Source: JAPXSY01 sp034003585
GTDB taxonomy: Bacteria; Verrucomicrobiota; Kiritimatiellia; RFP12; UBA1067
DNA: 22,853 bases
Reading direction: 5' to 3'
Assembly: GCA_034003585.1 (NCBI GenBank)
Contig: JAVEYH010000055.1
Span: 1 to 22,853, forward strand
Position 1 is the stretch's first letter. Each line of letters begins with the position of its first letter. A program made the position numbers and the translations under genes. This document shows positions 6,805 through 14,353 of the stretch, one piece after another. Below the pieces are notes generated by a model that searched no databases, had not been told where the DNA came from, and worked only from the letters and a program-made list of their open reading frames with translations.

Positions 6805-7293
6805 ATGGCTTGCCTGATTGTGATGGACGGCCCGTTGAAGGGGCAGCGCGTGGCGTTGGATCAGCCGGTGATTCGAATCGGACGCAGGGAAGGGAATGAC
6901 TGGGTTTTGCCGGACGGCTCAGTATCCGGAACGCACTGCGAGATTGAAAAGCGGGAGGAAGGCTTTCTGGTTCGCGATCTGGGTTCCACCAACGGCACCA
7001 AGGTCAACAGCGAACCAATCAAGGAGTCGCCGTTATTCCGCAATGACATCATCCTGATGGGTGAGATCCCCGTGATGATTGAAGGCGAGGATGTGCCGCA
7101 GGGCAACAAGGCGGAGTCCTTTGCGATTCCCCGCACCACGATCGTCATCCAGCAGAACCGCCCCATCGAGCCTCCGCCCAAGGAGTTCGTCCGGAAAACG
7201 AACTCCAACGCCATCTGGATCGCCCTGATCGTTTTGCTGCTGCTGGTCATCGGCGGGATGCTGTATCTTTTCTTCACCGGCAAGCCGGTGTAG
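6805..7293 (+). CDS. FHA-domain protein with a C-terminal membrane anchor
   Basis: 162 residues from ATG 6805, chosen because AAAGG (6792-6796) sits 8 bases upstream; a GTG at 6796 overlaps that site. The N-terminal forkhead-associated domain shows the usual phosphothreonine-binding residues: I-G-R at 25-27, S41-G-T-H44 and S61-T-N-G64. A Pro-rich linker (about 120-127) leads to one transmembrane helix at about 136-157 (Ile/Leu/Val-rich) and a five-residue tail, so the FHA domain is probably cytoplasmic. FHA domains bind phosphothreonine peptides made by Ser/Thr kinases or act in secretion systems; no kinase gene is in the window. The gene converges on the PP-loop gene, with 12 bases between the stop codons and no clear terminator. 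Confidence 0.85.
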   Translation: MACLIVMDGPLKGQRVALDQPVIRIGRREGNDWVLPDGSVSGTHCEIEKREEGFLVRDLGSTNGTKVNSEPIKESPLFRNDIILMGEIPVMIEGEDVPQGNKAESFAIPRTTIVIQQNRPIEPPPKEFVRKTNSNAIWIALIVLLLLVIGGMLYLFFTGKPV

Positions 7294-7305
7294 ACGGACT
7301 GATCC

Positions 7306-8328
7306 TCAGCACAGCCAGGCCGCGCCCCGCGCCCGCTCCATCGGCGCCACGCGCTGATCCTCGGCGCCGCCCGCCGCATGAATGCGGACCGTGACGAGGG
7401 ACCGTCCCTGATGATCGCCATACGCCGCACACAGGGCCGCCGCCGTCATCCGGTCGCTCGTGTCCGCGCCCCGCGGGATCAGCACCGTCGGACCGGGGAT
7501 ATCCACCGTGTGCAGCCAGAGGTCGCCGGGTTCCGCGATCCGCTGCAGCAGGGCGTTCTCCCGCGCGTCGCGCCCCATCACACATTTCGCGCTTCCCGGG
7601 AGCCGGAAATGCCGCCCGACGGTCAGGATGCGTACCAGGCGCTCGTCGTCCAGACCCTCCCGGTTTTTCAGATCCGCCAGTTTGCGGCAGAACCCCTTCT
7701 CCGTGAGCAGACATCCGCCCGCGGGTGCGGGATACTCCTTGAGTCCGTAACGCGCGGCGAGCTCCACCTGCGGCTTGCGCGACCGGCCGCTCAGCCCCAG
7801 CAGGCGGTTCCGGTCCACAAGCCCCAATGTTTCCGGCAGCGTCGGCTCCAGCAGCAGCGCGCTCAACGGCCGCAGCAACCGCCCGTTCAAGGCGGCATCC
7901 TGTTCGACCGTGGCGAGCGAGCGCCGGGTCTGGGACATGGGGCGTTGGTTCAGCACCTCTCCCGTGGCCACGAAATCAAAACCGTGCTGCCCCATCCACT
8001 CCCCCGCGCGCCGGATCATCCGCGCATGGCAGTCGATGCAGGGGTTGAGCGCGCCGCCGAATCCGTGACGGGGATGCTGAACCAACTCCAGTATGTCGGC
8101 AGTGAAGGGAACCACATGCAGCGTCAGGTTCAGATTCGCGGCGCCCCGCTGCGCGCCCGCGATCCGGAAAAAGGGGCTTTCGAAAACCACGCCCTCCACG
8201 TATACCCCCTGCTCCCGCAGCACGCATACGGCAAGCTGACTGTCGAGTCCGCCTGAAAACAGACAAACTCCGCGGCCTTTCGCGGCATCCGCATGTGCGG
8301 TCCGCCCGGTTCCGTCATCCTCACACAT
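7306..8328 (-). CDS. Thiouridylase-like PP-loop ATPase fused to an NFACT-R (DUF814)-like domain
   Basis: 340 residues. The N-terminal half is an adenine-nucleotide alpha hydrolase/PP-loop domain of the MnmA/ThiI type: SGGLDS at 25-30 for ATP, two cysteines in NPCIDCH (C97, C100), GEVLNQRPMSQ (123-133) and GGCLLTE with C206. These enzymes adenylate tRNA uridine before sulfur transfer. The C-terminal third (about 235-325) has the DLWLHTVDIPGPTVLIPRG signature (269-287) of NFACT-R/DUF814, an RNA-binding domain of the NEMF/RqcH family. The fusion is known in diverse bacteria from memory and is predicted to modify tRNA. The start ATG overlaps the end of the upstream exporter gene by 8 bases, so translation is probably coupled. 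The target nucleotide is not established. Confidence 0.8.
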   Translation of the reverse strand: MCEDDGTGRTAHADAAKGRGVCLFSGGLDSQLAVCVLREQGVYVEGVVFESPFFRIAGAQRGAANLNLTLHVVPFTADILELVQHPRHGFGGALNPCIDCHARMIRRAGEWMGQHGFDFVATGEVLNQRPMSQTRRSLATVEQDAALNGRLLRPLSALLLEPTLPETLGLVDRNRLLGLSGRSRKPQVELAARYGLKEYPAPAGGCLLTEKGFCRKLADLKNREGLDDERLVRILTVGRHFRLPGSAKCVMGRDARENALLQRIAEPGDLWLHTVDIPGPTVLIPRGADTSDRMTAAALCAAYGDHQGRSLVTVRIHAAGGAEDQRVAPMERARGAAWLC

Positions 8329-8854
8329 CGAGATTCACGCTTTTCAGGAAGAGTTTCCGGAGCAGACTCTGCTCCGCCACGAATCCTTGGTCAATCAACA
8401 CGCAGAGGAGACTCACGGCCACACAGGCGATCAGCACGCCGAACATGTTTGCCACCAGAAAACGACGCCGGTCCATACCCAAAAGGAACGCGCCGAACGC
8501 GCCGGTGTACGCGCCGGTTCCGGGAAGCGGCACCCCGATGAAAAGCGCCAGCCCCCACTCGCCGTAGCGCTCGACGTAGGGATGCAACTTGTGGCGGGTA
8601 CGCTCAAACCGGGGCCAGACCGCACGCTCAAACCACGCCCAGCGCCGGAACATCTGCACCACGGGGCCCATCAGCCAGAAGGTCAGCACCCCCACCAGAA
8701 TGTTCGAGACCAGGCAAACGGCCAGCGCGGACGGCAATCCCATGCCCTGCCGGATCCCCGCATGAAAAAACGCCAGCGGAATCGACGCGCGCGCCTCCAG
8801 CCCCGGAATGCAGGTGCACGCCGCCAAAACCGCCGCCATCCCGAACCAGCCCAT
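8321..8854 (-). CDS. Small multidrug export (PF06695-type) membrane protein
   Basis: 177 residues from ATG 8854, with AAGGAAAGGG about 9 bases upstream; an ATG at 8884 lacks a ribosome site. The family is recognised from PGLEARASIPLA near the N-terminus and GLALFIGVPLPGTGAYTGAF in the middle, with about four hydrophobic helices separated by a basic loop (RRWAWFERAVWPRFERTRHK). The family name comes from a drug-export annotation; real substrates are largely unknown. It is first in a two-gene unit with the PP-loop gene, whose start lies inside its last codons. It diverges from the gene at 8927, with 72 bases between the two start codons. Confidence 0.8.
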   Translation of the reverse strand: MGWFGMAAVLAACTCIPGLEARASIPLAFFHAGIRQGMGLPSALAVCLVSNILVGVLTFWLMGPVVQMFRRWAWFERAVWPRFERTRHKLHPYVERYGEWGLALFIGVPLPGTGAYTGAFGAFLLGMDRRRFLVANMFGVLIACVAVSLLCVLIDQGFVAEQSLLRKLFLKSVNLDV

Positions 8855-8926
8855 CCTATGACACCCTTTCCTTCCGCCCTGCATTGGGCTAAACTATGCT
8901 CCGTGAAAAGGGAAGGAGCATAAACG

Positions 8927-9745
8927 ATGGTCTTCCGCCTGTCCACCCTGAACCTGGCCGGGCTGTTCGGCGCGTGCGCGCTCACCTGTCTGCGCGCGCA
9001 ACTGACCGCCATGCCGGTCCGCCAGCCGGGCGCGGCACTCGACACCTCGATCCGGAATGAGGCCGACCGGGCCGCGGATCAGGCCGCGGCATGGCTGGTG
9101 GCGCAACAGCGGCCCGACGGATCCTGGGGTGTCTCCAACCGCACGGTGCGGAGCACGGCGCTCGCGTTACTCGCGCTGCACGTTTTCCCGCGGCCGACCG
9201 CCGCCCGCTCCGACGCCTGCGCGCGCGCCGCGCTGTGTCTCGATCGCTCGTCGCATCTGCCGCAAACGGACCCCGAAACGCACGCCTGGCGTCTGCTGGC
9301 CCTCGCGGCCGCCCTGCCGCCCGGCCCGGAACGCACGTCGCGTTTCCGACGCCTCGCGCAACAGGCGGAACCCCTGCTGCCTGACGCGGCGGAAGGCCCG
9401 CGCCGTTTCTGGCGCGAAGCCCTGGCCGCGGCCGGTCTGGCCGACAGCACGCCCGCCGCGCACCCGGACGATCCCGCGCGACTCGCGCGCCTGGCGAACC
9501 TTTGGCCCCCGGATGACGCGGCCGGTCACGCCGTTCTCTGGCGGTACGCGCGCCTGATCAACCGCGCGGGAAAAGGTCAACTGGTGCGCGGCGAGTCGGT
9601 CCTGGACTGGCGCGCGGATCTTGCCGCGCGCCTGATCCGCACCCAGCGCCGCGCGCCGGGCGCGGGCGGGTATTGGCCCGCCTCCGCCACGCACGACGCG
9701 TGTGAGGAGACCGCTTTCGGCATGCTGATTCTTCAGGAACTCTGA
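8927..9745 (+). CDS. Exported protein with prenyltransferase/squalene-oxidase-like alpha/alpha toroid repeats
   Basis: 272 residues; GGAAGGAG at 8911-8918 is a good ribosome site for ATG 8927. A probable signal peptide covers residues 1-24 (hydrophobic NLAGLFGACALTCLRA). Two motifs resemble the repeats of terpene-cyclase/prenyltransferase-like toroids: WLVAQQRPDGSWG followed by TALALLALHVF (about residues 57-87), and LIRTQRRAPGAGGYWP with CEETAFGMLILQEL at the C-terminus. Such proteins in PVC bacteria are often non-enzymatic or of unknown role; no DxDD cyclase motif is seen. It is very rich in Ala, Arg and Pro. The gene is followed by the FAH-family gene after 27 bases, which may be co-transcribed. 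Confidence 0.65.
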   Translation: MVFRLSTLNLAGLFGACALTCLRAQLTAMPVRQPGAALDTSIRNEADRAADQAAAWLVAQQRPDGSWGVSNRTVRSTALALLALHVFPRPTAARSDACARAALCLDRSSHLPQTDPETHAWRLLALAAALPPGPERTSRFRRLAQQAEPLLPDAAEGPRRFWREALAAAGLADSTPAAHPDDPARLARLANLWPPDDAAGHAVLWRYARLINRAGKGQLVRGESVLDWRADLAARLIRTQRRAPGAGGYWPASATHDACEETAFGMLILQEL

Positions 9746-9772
9746 TCGGCCTCATCCACGGAAACCCGAAAT

Positions 9773-10563
9773 ATGAAACTCATCCGTTTTCTCACTCCCT
9801 CCTCCCCCACCCCCCTCACCGGCATCCTTCACGAAGACGGTTCAGCCGAACCGATCGAAGGCGACCTTTTCGAAACGTGGCAGCCGACCGGACGCCGCCT
9901 TAAGGTCACCGCCCTGCTCGCGCCGGTCCGGCCGCCGCTCATTCTGGCGATCGGACTCAATTTCCGGGCGCATGCCGCGGAAACCGGACAACCGATTCCC
10001 GAGTTCCCGGTGTTGTTCATGAAAAGCCCCTGGGCCGTGCTGGACCCCGGCGCGCCGATCCGGATCCCCACGCGGCTGCCCAGCACCCGGGTGGATTACG
10101 AGGCCGAGCTGGTCGTCATCCTCGGAAAGACCTGCACCAACGCGACGCGCGAAAACGCCCTGTCGCATGTGCTGGGGTACACGTGCGGCAACGACGTGAC
10201 CGCGCGCGACTGGCAGAAGAGTTTCGGCGGCAACCAATGGTGCCGCGGCAAATCCTTCGACACCTTCGCTCCGCTGGGGCCCTGGATCGTCACGCGCGAA
10301 GAGATCCCCGACCCGCAGGCGCTGGAGCTGCGGGCGGTCGTCAACGGCGAAACGCGCCAGTGCTCCAACACCTCGGACCACATTTTCAGCGTCGCGGACC
10401 TGATCGTGTTCCTGAGCGGCAGCACAACCCTGCCTGCGGGCACGGCACTCTTTACCGGCACGCCCTCCGGAGCGGGCTTCGCCCGCACGCCACCCCGGTA
10501 TCTCGCGCCCGGCGACACCGTGACGATCGACATCCGCGGCATCGGTGAGCTCACCAACCCCGT
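9773..10563 (+). CDS. Fumarylacetoacetate hydrolase-family protein (3' end lost in gap)
   Basis: 263 codons are visible from ATG 9773 to the edge of the N gap. The final residues (RGIGELTNP) match the usual C-terminal strand of the family, so only a few codons are probably missing. FAH-fold features: GLNFRAHAAE (61-70), the metal-binding DYEAEL with E110 and E112, GNDVTARDWQ with D141, K160-S-F-D, and a later TGTPSG. Members are Mg/Mn-dependent hydrolases, decarboxylases or isomerases acting on 2-oxo or acylpyruvate compounds (for example 5-carboxymethyl-2-hydroxymuconate isomerase or acylpyruvase). The exact substrate is not determinable. No strong ribosome site is seen; the 27-base spacing to the gene before suggests an operon. 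Confidence 0.85.
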
Positions 10564-10663
10564 NNNNNNNNNNNNNNNNNNNNNNNNNNNNNNNNNNNNN
10601 NNNNNNNNNNNNNNNNNNNNNNNNNNNNNNNNNNNNNNNNNNNNNNNNNNNNNNNNNNNNNNN
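10564..10663. other. Assembly gap of exactly 100 N
   Basis: One hundred undetermined bases, the conventional filler for a scaffold join of unknown size. It removes the ends of two convergent genes: the FAH-family gene and the RdgB-type gene. Confidence 0.98.
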
Positions 10664-11250
10664 AGGACCGATCCGCTCCAATCGCGGGCAGCCAACCGGA
10701 GCGCGCGGCCGCGGTGGGAAATCCGGTTCTTCGTGCCGCCGTCCAGTTCGGCGAAGGTGAGCGCATACCCGTCCGGCACAAACAGCGGATCATAGCCGAA
10801 TCCGTTGGCGCCGCGTTCCGACTCCAGGATCCGGCCGGTACAGCACCCCTCCACGGTCCACTCCCGTCCGTCCGGCGCACACAGCGCGATGACGCAGCGG
10901 AACCGGGCACGCCGGTCCGTGACCCCGGCCAGTTCCCGCAGCAGCCTGGCATTGTTCGCACGGGGATCGCAGGGCTCGCCGGCGTATCGCGCCGAAAGGA
11001 CTCCCGGCGCCTGATGAAGCGCGGCCACCTCCAGGCCGGAATCGTCCGCCAGAGCCCACAAGCCGGAGGCCCGGCAGACCTCACGCGCTTTTTTCAACGC
11101 ATTGCCCTCAAACGTGTCCGCATCCTCAACCACCTCGTCCGGCACGCCGGGCACCTCATCCAGCGTCAGCCACTCCCACGACGAAGCGGCTAGAATCGCG
11201 CGGATCTCCTCCAGTTTGTGACGGTTCCGCGTTGCGATCACACCTTTCAT
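10664..11250 (-). CDS. rdgB: RdgB/HAM1-type XTP/dITP pyrophosphatase (3' end lost in gap)
   Basis: 195 residues are visible from ATG 11250; the family is about 200 long, so only the last few residues fall in the gap. The start has a strong ribosome site (AAGGGGGGAG). Conserved blocks are TRNRHKLEEI (7-16), FEGNALKKA (48-56), the ADDSGLEV active-site block (68-75), GANGFGYDPLF (147-157) and KNRISHRGRAL (174-184). The enzyme hydrolyses non-canonical purine nucleoside triphosphates (dITP, XTP) to monophosphate and pyrophosphate, keeping them out of DNA and RNA. It is the last visible gene of the minus-strand operon, 16 bases after the DnaQ-like gene; the two could share a genome-maintenance role. 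Confidence 0.92.
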
Positions 11251-11266
11251 GCCCTGTCTCCCCCCT

Positions 11267-11860
11267 TTATCTGCCCGCAAGGGCCTGGACCGTGACCCGT
11301 TCCCATCCGGGCAGGCCGAGCAGGTGTTCGAGCACCGCAGCGCAGGCGAACGCGTCAAAAAGCGCGTCATGCGCGTCACGGCCGGGACACAGGACCCGAA
11401 CCCGTTCGGAAAGCCCCAGGGCGCCGACCACATCGGCCAGCGCTTTCGACCTCAGCGACGGATACGCACCGCGCACCAGCGCCAGGGTATCCACCCACGG
11501 CCCCAACGGGTGCAGCGGCGCGAAGCGCCTCAGCACACCGCGTTCCGTGCCGACGTGATGCGCCACCAGCGGCACGCCCGAGAGCCAGCCGCTGAGGCGC
11601 GGCCACACCTCCGCAATCGCGGGCGCATCACGCAAGACCCCGCGCAGCACGGCGTGCCGACCCGGCGCGCGCGGGTTGAAGGGCCGATCGCCCACCCGCA
11701 ACAGGGTCTCATACGCCTCTTCCGGACAAACCCGGCCGCCGCGCACGCGGACCAGCCCCACCTGCCACGGCTCGACCGCATATCCCGGCACCGAACCGGT
11801 GGTCTCGAAATCCAACACGGTGAAACAGGCCTGCCGGGCCTCTGTGTACGCGGGCGTCAT
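11267..11860 (-). CDS. DnaQ-like 3'-5' exonuclease (DEDDh family)
   Basis: 197 residues from ATG 11860, three bases after the stop of the microgene upstream. Exo I is LDFETTG with D17 and E19; Exo III is H164-x-A-L-x-D169-A. In the middle motif, where the family normally has H-N-x-x-F-D, this protein has HHVGTERGVL, so the usual Asp appears replaced by E106. The length fits a stand-alone epsilon-like exonuclease rather than a polymerase-fused domain. Expected activity is 3'-5' trimming of DNA or RNA ends; the specific role is open. The altered motif may reduce or change metal use. The next gene downstream is the RdgB-type pyrophosphatase. Confidence 0.85.
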   Translation of the reverse strand: MTPAYTEARQACFTVLDFETTGSVPGYAVEPWQVGLVRVRGGRVCPEEAYETLLRVGDRPFNPRAPGRHAVLRGVLRDAPAIAEVWPRLSGWLSGVPLVAHHVGTERGVLRRFAPLHPLGPWVDTLALVRGAYPSLRSKALADVVGALGLSERVRVLCPGRDAHDALFDAFACAAVLEHLLGLPGWERVTVQALAGR

Positions 11861-11863
11861 GCG

Positions 11864-11968
11864 TCAGCGCAAGTTTCCGATATCCGCATGAATGCACCCG
11901 CACAAGGCGAGGAACACCAACGCCGCGAAAGCCAGCACACACCCGAATCCGATTGTCCGCATCGTCAT
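11864..11968 (-). CDS. 34-residue hydrophobic microprotein, probable membrane peptide or lipoprotein
   Basis: ATG 11968 follows AAAGGG at good spacing, 12 bases after the TPR gene's stop codon; its own TGA is 3 bases before the exonuclease ATG. The peptide begins MTMRTIGFG, has one hydrophobic helix (about residues 9-25, CVLAFAALVFLALCGC) and ends HADIGNLR. The L-C-G-C at the end of the helix could be a lipobox. I do not recognise the family. What supports a real gene is the ribosome site, the codon third positions and the exact fit between two operon neighbours. It may be a small membrane component linked to the ABC transporter of the same operon (inference). Confidence 0.55.
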   Translation of the reverse strand: MTMRTIGFGCVLAFAALVFLALCGCIHADIGNLR

Positions 11969-11980
11969 CAGCAGCCCTTT

Positions 11981-12820
11981 CTATTCCTGTAGCACACGTT
12001 TCAGATCCGACACACTCGCGTGTCCCGGAAAAACCGTCTCGGCCTCCGCGAGACAGGCCCGCGCGCGGGCAAGATCGCCCCGCTGTTTCGCGAGATACCC
12101 GAGATAAAAAAGCGTGCGGACCCGGAGAATCCGGTCGCTCTCGCCGGCCGCGCCCTCCGCGGGACGGCATAGGGAGCGCGCCGCGGCGAACCAGGGCTCC
12201 GCGCGCGCCGCATCGTGCAGGCGCGTGAGCCACATTTCGCCGAGCGAGAAGGCGATACCCGCATCCCGGGGATTCCGGCGGTACCCTTCCTCCAGCAGGC
12301 GCACGCCCTGCTCGGAATGACCGGTCATGCGCGCCAGCACATAGGCGCCGGTCTGATACGCCTGAACATTCTGCGGCGACGCGCGGCAGGCGGCCCAGAT
12401 CCACGGCAGAAGCTCCGCCGCCTGATCGTCGCGGAGATGGCGGTGTTCCTGCACGTGGACACGCCCGTTGATCCACTCCCACGGATCACGCCCGCGCGCC
12501 GCCTCGTCCCCGTGAGCCTTTTCGCGGCACGGTTCCCCGTGCGAGGGATCATGATCATGATGATCCCGCGCCTGCACGTCGGAGGAGGTCATGCCGTGCT
12601 CGCACGCGACATCGCTCACCCCGCCGTGAAAATACTCGTCGGCTTTGACCAGCAGCGCCGCGCTGAGTTCCTGACGGGCGTCGCCCAGCACAAGGTGCAG
12701 GACATCCTCCCCCGGCACCTGCGGCATCGCACCCCCGAAGAACCGGGGAAGGAGCGAACCGCACGCGACCGTCCCTCCCGCGGCCAGCAGCCACATCATC
12801 ATCCGGAAATGCTGACGCAT
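11981..12820 (-). CDS. Tetratricopeptide-repeat protein with an N-terminal membrane segment and His-rich insert
   Basis: 279 residues from ATG 12820, seven bases after the permease stop codon; an open frame extends upstream but overlaps the permease. An N-terminal hydrophobic segment (residues 7-29, WLLAAGGTVACGSLL) is a signal anchor or signal peptide. A His/Asp/Cys-rich stretch at about 74-104 contains DHHDHD, and is followed by WEWINGRVHVQEHRHL. From about 135 to the end are helical repeats of TPR type (for example GVRLLEEGYRRNPRDAGIAF and YLAKQRGDLARARACLAEAE). TPRs serve protein-protein contacts. The gene follows an ABC-2 ATPase and permease, so it may be their accessory protein on the outer face of the membrane. 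Metal binding by the His-rich part is possible but untested. Confidence 0.75.
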   Translation of the reverse strand: MRQHFRMMMWLLAAGGTVACGSLLPRFFGGAMPQVPGEDVLHLVLGDARQELSAALLVKADEYFHGGVSDVACEHGMTSSDVQARDHHDHDPSHGEPCREKAHGDEAARGRDPWEWINGRVHVQEHRHLRDDQAAELLPWIWAACRASPQNVQAYQTGAYVLARMTGHSEQGVRLLEEGYRRNPRDAGIAFSLGEMWLTRLHDAARAEPWFAAARSLCRPAEGAAGESDRILRVRTLFYLGYLAKQRGDLARARACLAEAETVFPGHASVSDLKRVLQE

Positions 12821-12827
12821 GGCCTTC

Positions 12828-13610
12828 TCACACCTTCTTTCCGCGGAACACCCGTCCCGCCAAACCCAGACAGGCCGCGGCGTAGCCGATCGCGTACAGC
12901 AGCACCGCGGCGCACACATCCCACCCCACACGCGACCACCCGTGGATCACGCGCTGGCGCAAATCAAAGAACTCCACGTGCGGCCCGAGGACATGCACCA
13001 GGATCAGGACCGCTTTGCCGGGATAGGGTTGCGCCTCGGCCAGAGACGGCAGACGCTGCCCGAAAACGAGCATCCCCACTATCAGCAAACCGCACAGCGT
13101 CAGATTGGCCGAGGGTGTCATCACCAGAGAGCCCAGCATCGCGAGCGCCGTCACCACGGCCAGAAACCCGATGTGCAGCAGGAATGCCTGAAACAGAATC
13201 ACCGGGAACCAGACGCCCTGGCGCAGGCCGCACAGCAATCCGTACGCCACGTAAAATACCGTCAACGCCGAAACCGAGGCGGCCAACGCACCCAGATATT
13301 TTCCCAGCACGATCCGGCCGCGCGTCACCGGCTTGGCCAAGAGCGGAAAAAGCGTCCGGCTTTCGAATTCGGCGGGGAAGAGACGCGCCGCCACACCTAC
13401 CCCGATCACGGCCGAGAACAGCCAGACCAGCAGCAAGGCGATCTCATTCAGATACCTTCCGGCACCGGTGATGCCGAACGGCGAAAAGAACGCCAGCGGC
13501 AAAAGGATCACCAGGCTGAGCACCAGCACCACGATCAGATCCTTGCGCCGGTACAAATCCAACAGCGCCACCCGCACGAGCGCCCCCGTCTGACGGCCGC
13601 ACATCCTCAT
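12828..13610 (-). CDS. ABC-2-type transporter permease
   Basis: 260 residues with about six hydrophobic helices. The first is at residues 25-44 (LIVVLVLSLVILLPLAFF), and the central family-like block is FPAEFESRTLFPLLAKPVTR followed by GRIVLGKYLG, a common feature of ABC-2/NatB-type permeases where the cytoplasmic coupling helix lies. The start ATG overlaps the stop of the ATPase gene by four bases (ATGA), and GGAGGTGA provides the ribosome site. With the ATPase at 13607-14332 it forms a complete half-transporter pair. The substrate is unknown; ABC-2 pairs export drugs, lipids, polysaccharides or peptides. The TPR gene follows after seven bases. Confidence 0.85.
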   Translation of the reverse strand: MRMCGRQTGALVRVALLDLYRRKDLIVVLVLSLVILLPLAFFSPFGITGAGRYLNEIALLLVWLFSAVIGVGVAARLFPAEFESRTLFPLLAKPVTRGRIVLGKYLGALAASVSALTVFYVAYGLLCGLRQGVWFPVILFQAFLLHIGFLAVVTALAMLGSLVMTPSANLTLCGLLIVGMLVFGQRLPSLAEAQPYPGKAVLILVHVLGPHVEFFDLRQRVIHGWSRVGWDVCAAVLLYAIGYAAACLGLAGRVFRGKKV

Positions 13611-14332
13611 GGCGTCACCTCCCCCCCGAGCATCTTGAGAAAGATGCGCTCCAGATTCTGCTGCCCGTCACCCGCCACCTCCCGCAGCGTGCCGCACCAG
13701 ACCGTCTGGCCGTGCCGGATCATCGCCACGCGGTCGCAGATCAATTCCGCCTCCGAGAGTTCGTGCGACGAGAAGAAGATCGTCTTGCCCTGTGCCCGCA
13801 ACTCCCGGATCAGGTCGCGGAGCTGAATCCGCGCCAGCGGGTCGAGTCCGGTGAACGGCTCATCCAGAATCAGCAGGTCCGGTTCATGCAGCAAAGCCTG
13901 GGCGATGCCCGCACGCTGCAGCATGCCCTTCGAATAGTGCCGCAACAGGCGTTTCCCAACCCCGGCCAGCCCCACCCGCTCGATCAGGCGTTCCGCGCGC
14001 GACCGGATATCGGCCTTGTTCATCCCGCACAATCCGCCGTAAAAATCCAGCAGTTCCCGGATAGTCAGAAAAGGATAGTAATAGGCGGTCTCCGGCATGT
14101 ACCCGATCCGTCGCCGGACAGCGCACGACCCCGGGTCACCTCCCCAAACCGCGATCCTTCCGGCGTCCGGACGGAAAAAACCGAGCAGCATTTTGATCGT
14201 GGTGGTCTTCCCCGCGCCGTTCGTGCCGAGAAAACCCAGAATCTCGCCCTGCCGGATCGACAGCGTCAACCCGTCCACGGCGCGCACGTCACCGAACGTT
14301 TTCGCGACCCCCTCCAGCGTGACCACATCCAT
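13607..14332 (-). CDS. ABC-2-type transporter ATP-binding protein
   Basis: 241 residues from ATG 14332, with GGAGGG 8 bases upstream; a GTG at 14350 is less likely. All ABC motifs are intact: Walker A GTNGAGKTT, Q-loop-like GYMPET, signature HYSKGMLQR (family LSGGQ replaced by YSKGM, common in this subfamily), Walker B LLILDEPFTGLD and the switch His in SSHELSEAE. It energises the permease encoded directly downstream with a four-base overlap. The gene lies 21 bases after the MEMO-AMMECR1 gene, so the transporter is made from the same mRNA as the AmmeMemoRadiSam proteins. Confidence 0.92.
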   Translation of the reverse strand: MDVVTLEGVAKTFGDVRAVDGLTLSIRQGEILGFLGTNGAGKTTTIKMLLGFFRPDAGRIAVWGGDPGSCAVRRRIGYMPETAYYYPFLTIRELLDFYGGLCGMNKADIRSRAERLIERVGLAGVGKRLLRHYSKGMLQRAGIAQALLHEPDLLILDEPFTGLDPLARIQLRDLIRELRAQGKTIFFSSHELSEAELICDRVAMIRHGQTVWCGTLREVAGDGQQNLERIFLKMLGGEVTP

Positions 14333-14353
14333 ATCGCCTTCCCTCCGCACGGC

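Noticed and set aside
8861..8895. Promoter for the gene at 8927 (TTTCCT-17-TAAACT)
   Set aside because: The -35 match is poor; the short divergent region must contain promoters, but this pair is not convincing enough to annotate.
12215..13826. Two long plus-strand open frames (12215-13471 and 12819-13826) opposite the TPR, permease and ATPase genes
   Set aside because: Arg/Pro- and Gln/His-rich shadows crossing several real genes.
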